The notes under the pieces: generated by a model | Database searches by the model: none | Seen by the model: only the letters and a program-made list of their open reading frames with translations | Told to the model about the DNA's origin: nothing | Origin: Lepisosteus oculatus | Taxonomy: Eukaryota; Chordata; Actinopteri; Semionotiformes; Lepisosteidae | Direction of reading: 5' to 3' | Assembly: GCF_040954835.1 (NCBI RefSeq) | Contig: NC_090716.1 | Coordinates: 2,157,605 to 2,221,604, forward strand | DNA length: 64,000 nucleotides | Program-made: the position numbers and the translations under genes | In this document: in pieces, positions 60,060-64,000 of the stretch | Layout: the number at the start of each line of letters is the position of its first letter | How positions within the stretch are numbered: the first letter of the stretch is position 1

Positions 60060-60223
60060 TTGGAGATCTGGAGGAGGAGGGGGTGGGCAGGCGTAGGTCG
60101 ATGACGTCACCCGGGGCACGAAACGAGGAAGTGAAGCCGGAGGGGAGGCGAAACTCCGCGACTCGGCCTCGGCAGCCTCTCCGACCTGCTCGCTAACGGG
60201 GACTACATGAAGACGAGTGGGCG
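60060..60223 (+). promoter_or_regulatory. tm7sf3 promoter region with a full CRE and an ETS site
   Basis: GC-rich segment just before the coding start. It holds a perfect palindromic CRE, TGACGTCA (60102-60109), and an ETS-like CGAGGAAGTG (about 60124-60133). It has no TATA box, as in CpG-type housekeeping promoters. CREB/ATF binding would suit a stress-linked gene, but that is inference. Confidence 0.55.
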
Positions 60224-60227
60224 ATGA
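60207..60227 (+). promoter_or_regulatory. Six-codon uORF overlapping the tm7sf3 start
   Basis: ATG-AAG-ACG-AGT-GGG-CGA-TGA. Its stop overlaps the main start codon as ATGA (60224-60227). A short upstream frame ending on the next start can dampen translation or allow reinitiation. Whether the transcript begins upstream of 60207 is not known. Confidence 0.45.
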
Positions 60228-60329
60228 CGCGGAAAGACGCTTCGCTGTGCTGGCCCGTCCTGCTGGCCGCGGTCTGCCGGCTGCCCGGGCTCGGCGGAGA
60301 GGCGGCGGCGGCGTCTCGCAGTGCTGAAG
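60224..60329 (+). CDS. tm7sf3: tm7sf3 coding exon 1 (signal peptide)
   Basis: ATG to GAAG|GTACAG, 35 codons plus one base. It encodes MTRKDASLCWPVLLAAVCRL, with a basic start, a hydrophobic core and a small-residue cleavage region (GLGGEAAAA). The ATG is chosen because the only upstream ATG opens a six-codon frame. Confidence 0.75.
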
Positions 60330-63300
60330 GTACAGACAGTACCGGGAGCTGGTGCTTATTCGTGCTCATTAGCTGAGGCGCTCCAGCAGGCACGCCATCG
60401 CGTCGATAAAAGTCGTAGCTTCATGCCTGCTCTACAAAAGCAAGGCTACAACTAGATAGATACTTTATTGATCGCGTGAGGGTAATTGCAGTGCAACAGC
60501 AGCTTCACAGTCAACACAGCACATTGTAACGAAATGATACAATAATACAACAATACAATACATACAATACAATCCGTACAGACAGTGAGAGGTGCACTTA
60601 AAGAGTTACTCACGGTCCAGAATATACAAAGAACAAACCAGAACAGTACACAAAAAGTTGTATTGCACGATATTAATATAAATATATGGCACACGTCCCT
60701 GGCATATATTGCACAAAAACTTGTAAATGGGAAAAGCCAGATGTAGCAGAGAGTTTACTGTTCAGTCCAACAGTTTACTGTTTACTCAACTAGACGTTGA
60801 GTGTAATTGTCTCTTTTCATCCGACCCGCAAAGCACGCGTGTAGCCAAGCCTTTATACGGAACTCAGCACAAGGCTCTGCTCTGCTCCGGTTTTTGTTTT
60901 GAACCAGGTGGTCTCGCCGTGCCCCTCTCCCAGCCGTATTTCCTGCGCCTGCTCGCCAACACCCCCGAGCTGCTGGTGGCGGAAGTGGGCGACGCCGGAG
61001 TGGGAGTGCTGGTCCAGGCGCAGACCCAGTCCCGCCGCGTCACCCTGTCCCAGTCACAGGTACCCCTCGCCTCGGGAGGGCCGTCCCGCTCTTGCGAGTC
61101 TTAAGAGTCTCTTTAAGGGGCTTTTTGTCGTGTCTGGGCTGGTTTTTCGTTCCGGCTGAGTTATAAGTTGGCGTGAACACTTTTTTCCTGTGGAAAGCGC
61201 CAGTTTTAATTGTCGGTGTAGTTAGGGACTCAATCAAGTAGCAGAGCCCGCACATGAAATTGAAACATTGCCACACCGAAACCTTTTTTTGAAATTTCTT
61301 ATTGTAGCAACAAAAATACATACAATACAAACGACTACAGACAGCACATCAGTGACATCGTGAGGGAAACGTACTGTAATACAATTACACTTTATGAAAA
61401 AAGATTAAACGAGGTAAAGATCAGGTCTAACATTGCGATATAGCCTGGAAATACGTCTTTACATCTGTTGTAAGCTGTCCAAACACGGGTGTCTTCCCAG
61501 ATTGTTTCACTATACACATAATAATCTGCAACTGCAATAAAGGCTGAGGCTGATACTGCAAACGAGCCGTGATTTGCAGGCCGCGACTGACCCCCAGTGT
61601 TCGCTTCTGGTACTGCAGGCGTTCCCCCGTGACGCGTCCTACAACGGGACCAGCCCCGGGCTGTGGATCCCGCTGAAGGAGTCGGCGCTTCGGGCTTCCT
61701 TCTTCATCAGATCCGAGGAGAACGTCACCGCGCTCGTAAGCGTCGTGCCTTACCGGGAGCAAGGTGTGTGTGGCGCAGTAGGACACGGCTTCCTTTCAGC
61801 CGTGTCAGTGTGTCAGCGGTGAGGTCTTCTGCAATGGTGTCCCTCTGTCCCGGTGTGTTTTTCCTCCAGATCCTGTTCCCGGGGCGTGCAACACGGAATT
61901 CGACATGGAAAACGACCCCAATGTCCACCTGGGCTTCACGGCCCACGAGACCGTGGTAGAGTTCGCGCCCGCCAACCTAGGGGCTGCAAGGTGAGCTGAC
62001 AAGTGGTTCGAAATGGATCCGATCCGCAACATTGTACAGGTTTCACAAACATCAGAGCTTGCCAGCGGGTTTTAAGACATTTGCATAGCACTTTCCTGGA
62101 CACTCCCCTCAGAGCTCTGTACAGGTCATGGGGATCCCCTCCACCCCCACCAGTGTGCAGCCCCACCAGATGATGCTCCAGTCTTCTCACACACACCAGC
62201 TCTCAGTGGGGAGGAGAGCAGAGTGATGAAGCCAGTTCAGAGATGGGGGTTATTAGAAGGCCATGACTGGTAAAGGCCAGGGGGAAATTTGGCTGGGGTT
62301 ACACCCCTACTCTTTTCAAAAAAACACCCTGGGATTTTTAATGACCACAGAGAGTCAGGACCTCGGTTTCACATCTGAACGATGGCGCCTTTTTTACAGT
62401 ATAGTGTCCCCATCACTATACTGAGGCATTAGGACCCACACAGACTGCAGGGTGAGCGCCCCCTGGTGGCCCCACTAACACCTCTTCCAGCAGCAGCCTC
62501 AGCTTTCCCAGGAGTCTCCCATCCAGGTACTGACCAGGCTCACACCTGCTGAGCTCCAGTGGTGAGCTACAGGGTAGTACAGATGCTGCTCGGAAACCCA
62601 AATGCGTATAATTCTTTTCCAGAGCCTCCACCGATCCTGGTGCCCGTACTCCGAGAGCTCACATGTACGGTTCTGGCCAGTTTAACCCCGTTCTCCCCGA
62701 GTGCTGGCCTTTGTCCTCACGTGTTCTCTCTCTCTTCCCCCGGTGGTGTTAGAAACCTGAGCCCCCCAGCATGTGATGTCGGCCAAGGGACCCACTCGAG
62801 GTGGAGGCTGACCTACGACCTCTACCAGTACTTCCTGTCGGAGGTGGACGTCAGTGAGGCCGGGCTGTTTGACGGGCTAGCGAGGATGAGCTCGGTGCAG
62901 AATGTGGAGCAGTATGGGAGGAAGGTGGGATTGCGTGCGTCTATGTGGGATGTCTGTCATGACAGTGACTAGTGAGCAGGAAGGGCCGCATCACATCGCA
63001 ATTCTTGGGGCGACACCAGGGGTTTGCGACAACACGGCAACTTACGGTACTTTTACAAAGTTCAAGATTTCGTGCTTAATTCAGAATGTGATTTTTTCTG
63101 TGACGTCAACGAATTGATTATGTTGCCGAGATTTAATAGCAGGTCAGAGAAGTTGGGGCTGCAGTTCCCCTCTAAAGAGCCTGTCCACAGTGCCCTGGTT
63201 TATGATGCCAGGCTGCCCTGGGGTCCGCGTCCTCGCAGTCCCTTATCAAGCGCTGCTCTCTCTTCAAGCTGTCTCCTGCCGTTCCAGATCGCTTCCCTGA

Positions 63301-63462
63301 CCTCCTTCGACAAGACCCGCCTGCTCGTCAGCCCCTTCGCCAGCATTGGGGTGATCTATGCTGTGGTGGTCCGGGACCCCCTGCGTCACGCCGCCTCCCT
63401 CTACGTCCCCGTGTCGACCTACAGCTGCGGTCTGGCCCCTCCCGGCCCCTGCCGGGGTCAGG
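60224..63462 (+). CDS. tm7sf3: TM7SF3, N-terminal part (six coding exons; continues past the window)
   Basis: TM7SF3 is a seven-transmembrane protein with a large N-terminal ectodomain; in human it is p53-inducible and protects cells from stress, including ER stress. Six exons join in phase into about 290 codons: a signal peptide (CWPVLLAAVCRLPGL), then a beta-rich ectodomain. Diagnostic matches to human are DPVPGACNTEFDMENDPN (human DPVPGGCNLEFDLDIDPN), EFAPANLGAAR, CDVG..SRWRLTYDLYQYFL and GVIYAVVVRDP. N-glycosylation sequons NGT and NVT are present. The exon after 63462 should begin the membrane domain and is outside the window. Two introns hold transposon copies (5S-type SINE at 62.1 kb, MITE end at 63.0 kb). 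Confidence 0.92.
60447..60700 (-). mobile_element. LINE 3'-end-like repeat in tm7sf3 intron 1
   Basis: Starts AGATAGATACTTTATTGATC, the usual minus-strand end of a fish LINE family, followed by AT-rich sequence rich in ACAATACAATAC. Confidence 0.5.
60908..61059 (+). CDS. tm7sf3: tm7sf3 coding exon 2
   Basis: 152 bases between TTTTGAACCAG and CAG|GTACCC, phase 0 end. It encodes LAVPLSQPYFLRLLANTPEL and a stretch of short alternating hydrophobic residues consistent with an ectodomain. Confidence 0.8.
61619..61763 (+). CDS. tm7sf3: tm7sf3 coding exon 3
   Basis: 145 bases between GTACTGCAG and CAAG|GTGTGT. It encodes AFPRDASYNGTSPGLWIPLK and SVVPYREQ, which leads into the DPVPG motif of the next exon, as in human. 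Confidence 0.88.
61870..61990 (+). CDS. tm7sf3: tm7sf3 coding exon 4
   Basis: 121 bases between TTCCTCCAG and GCAAG|GTGAGC. It encodes DPVPGACNTEFDMENDPNVH and VVEFAPANLGAAR, the clearest TM7SF3 signature in the window. Confidence 0.95.
62080..62585 (-). mobile_element. 5S-rRNA-derived SINE in tm7sf3 intron 4
   Basis: Minus strand, near full length: tail CACTTTCCTGGACACTCCCC, complete body, head CAGTACCTGGATGGGAGACT on the minus strand. Confidence 0.85.
62753..62924 (+). CDS. tm7sf3: tm7sf3 coding exon 5
   Basis: 172 bases between GGTGGTGTTAG and AAG|GTGGGA, phase 0 end. It encodes SPPACDVGQGTHSRWRLTYD and LYQYFLSEVDVSE. The donor is weak at +3 to +6 but joins exon 6 in frame as in human. 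Confidence 0.93.
62957..63171 (+). mobile_element. MITE 3'-end copy in tm7sf3 intron 5
   Basis: GTCATGACAGTGACTAGTGA to the TIR TGCAGTTCCCCT at 63160-63171; matches the last 215 bp of the 38.4-kb element. It begins about 33 bases after the exon 5 donor. Confidence 0.7.
63288..63462 (+). CDS. tm7sf3: tm7sf3 coding exon 6 (last in window)
   Basis: 175 bases between CCGTTCCAG and CAGG|GTGAGT. It encodes IASLTSFDKTRLLVSPFASI, GVIYAVVVRDP and VPVSTYSCGLAPPGPC. The human protein enters its first membrane helix soon after this point. Confidence 0.93.
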
Positions 63463-63611
63463 GTGAGTGATCCAGCCCCGGAGGGGGGACGGATGCTGCT
63501 CTCCCCCTTCAGACACCAGCAGGGTGGCACCGCTGGTACTGGGTGAACTGCCTCGGTGCTGGAAAGTGCAGGAGAGGTCTGGAAGTGTGTGTGTGTGTTG
63601 GATGCACAAAA

Positions 63612-64000
63612 TTATAATAATTCCTTACACTTATTTCTGGACACTCCACTCAGAGCGCTTTACAGGTCATGGGGATCCCCTCCACCCCCACCAGTGTGCA
63701 GCCCCCCCTGGATGATGCTCCAGTCCTCTCCCCACACACCAGCTCTCAGTGGGGAGGAGAGCAGAGTGATGAAGCCAGTTCAGAGAGGGGGGTTAGTAGG
63801 AGGCCATGACTGGTAAAGGCCAGGGGGAAATTTTTAATGGGACAAGACAGTAGGTAATTTGGAAATTTGGACAGGACAGTAGGTAACACTCCTACTCTTT
63901 GCAAGAAATGCCCTGGGATTTTTATTGAGCACAGAGAGTCATGACCTTGGTAAAAAAGATAATTTTTTACAGTATAGTCACTGTACTGGGGCATTAGGAC
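63612..64000 (-). mobile_element. 5S-type SINE, cut by the window end
   Basis: Minus strand; tail ATAATTCCTTACACTTA and body to GCATTAGGAC at the last base. It has a small insertion/duplication near 63830-63870. Confidence 0.8.

Overview
The window looks like nuclear DNA of a ray-finned fish. Genes are split by long introns with GT-AG borders and end at AATAAA signals. The DNA between exons is packed with tRNA-derived SINEs, 5S-rRNA-derived SINEs, a Penelope-like element, small inverted-repeat transposons and many minisatellites. I cannot name the species. The single compact gene order and the repeat content would suit a gar- or bowfin-like lineage as well as a teleost.

Three genes lie head to tail on the + strand. 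The first, about 7.8-48.5 kb, is an anoctamin. Twenty-one exons (the first is tentative) splice in consistent phase into about 910 codons, close to the roughly 913 residues of human ANO5, and diagnostic stretches match ANO5 better than ANO1, ANO3 or ANO6. The second, 56.65-57.75 kb, is a rhodopsin-class, P2Y-like receptor with its whole reading frame in one exon. The third starts at 60.2 kb and is the N-terminal, extracellular half of TM7SF3; the window ends before its membrane domain. The three proteins have no obvious shared pathway. An ANO5-type gene beside TM7SF3 is itself interesting, because human ANO5 is on 11p14 and TM7SF3 on 12p11, two regions thought to be ancient duplicates of each other.

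Layout: 1-7.8 kb, interspersed repeats with no supported gene; 7.8-23.7 kb, tentative 5' exons of the anoctamin and a 10-kb intron holding a 3.55-kb array of 40-bp units; 23.7-45.2 kb, the main anoctamin exons, many introns carrying their own minisatellite; 45.2-48.5 kb, the anoctamin 3' UTR; 48.5-56.2 kb, intergenic repeats including a 116-bp near-perfect inverted repeat; 56.2-57.8 kb, a CCAAT-box array followed by the receptor; 58.5-59.5 kb, a Penelope-like remnant; 60-64 kb, the TM7SF3 promoter and first six coding exons.

The most unusual structures are non-coding: an intron filled with about 40 copies of a splice-acceptor-like sequence before the last anoctamin exon; twelve CCAAT boxes at exact 30-bp spacing just before the receptor exon; a 40-bp array that keeps its register for about 89 units; and a nested foldback element around a SINE. 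All calls come from reading the sequence by eye; no database search was run.
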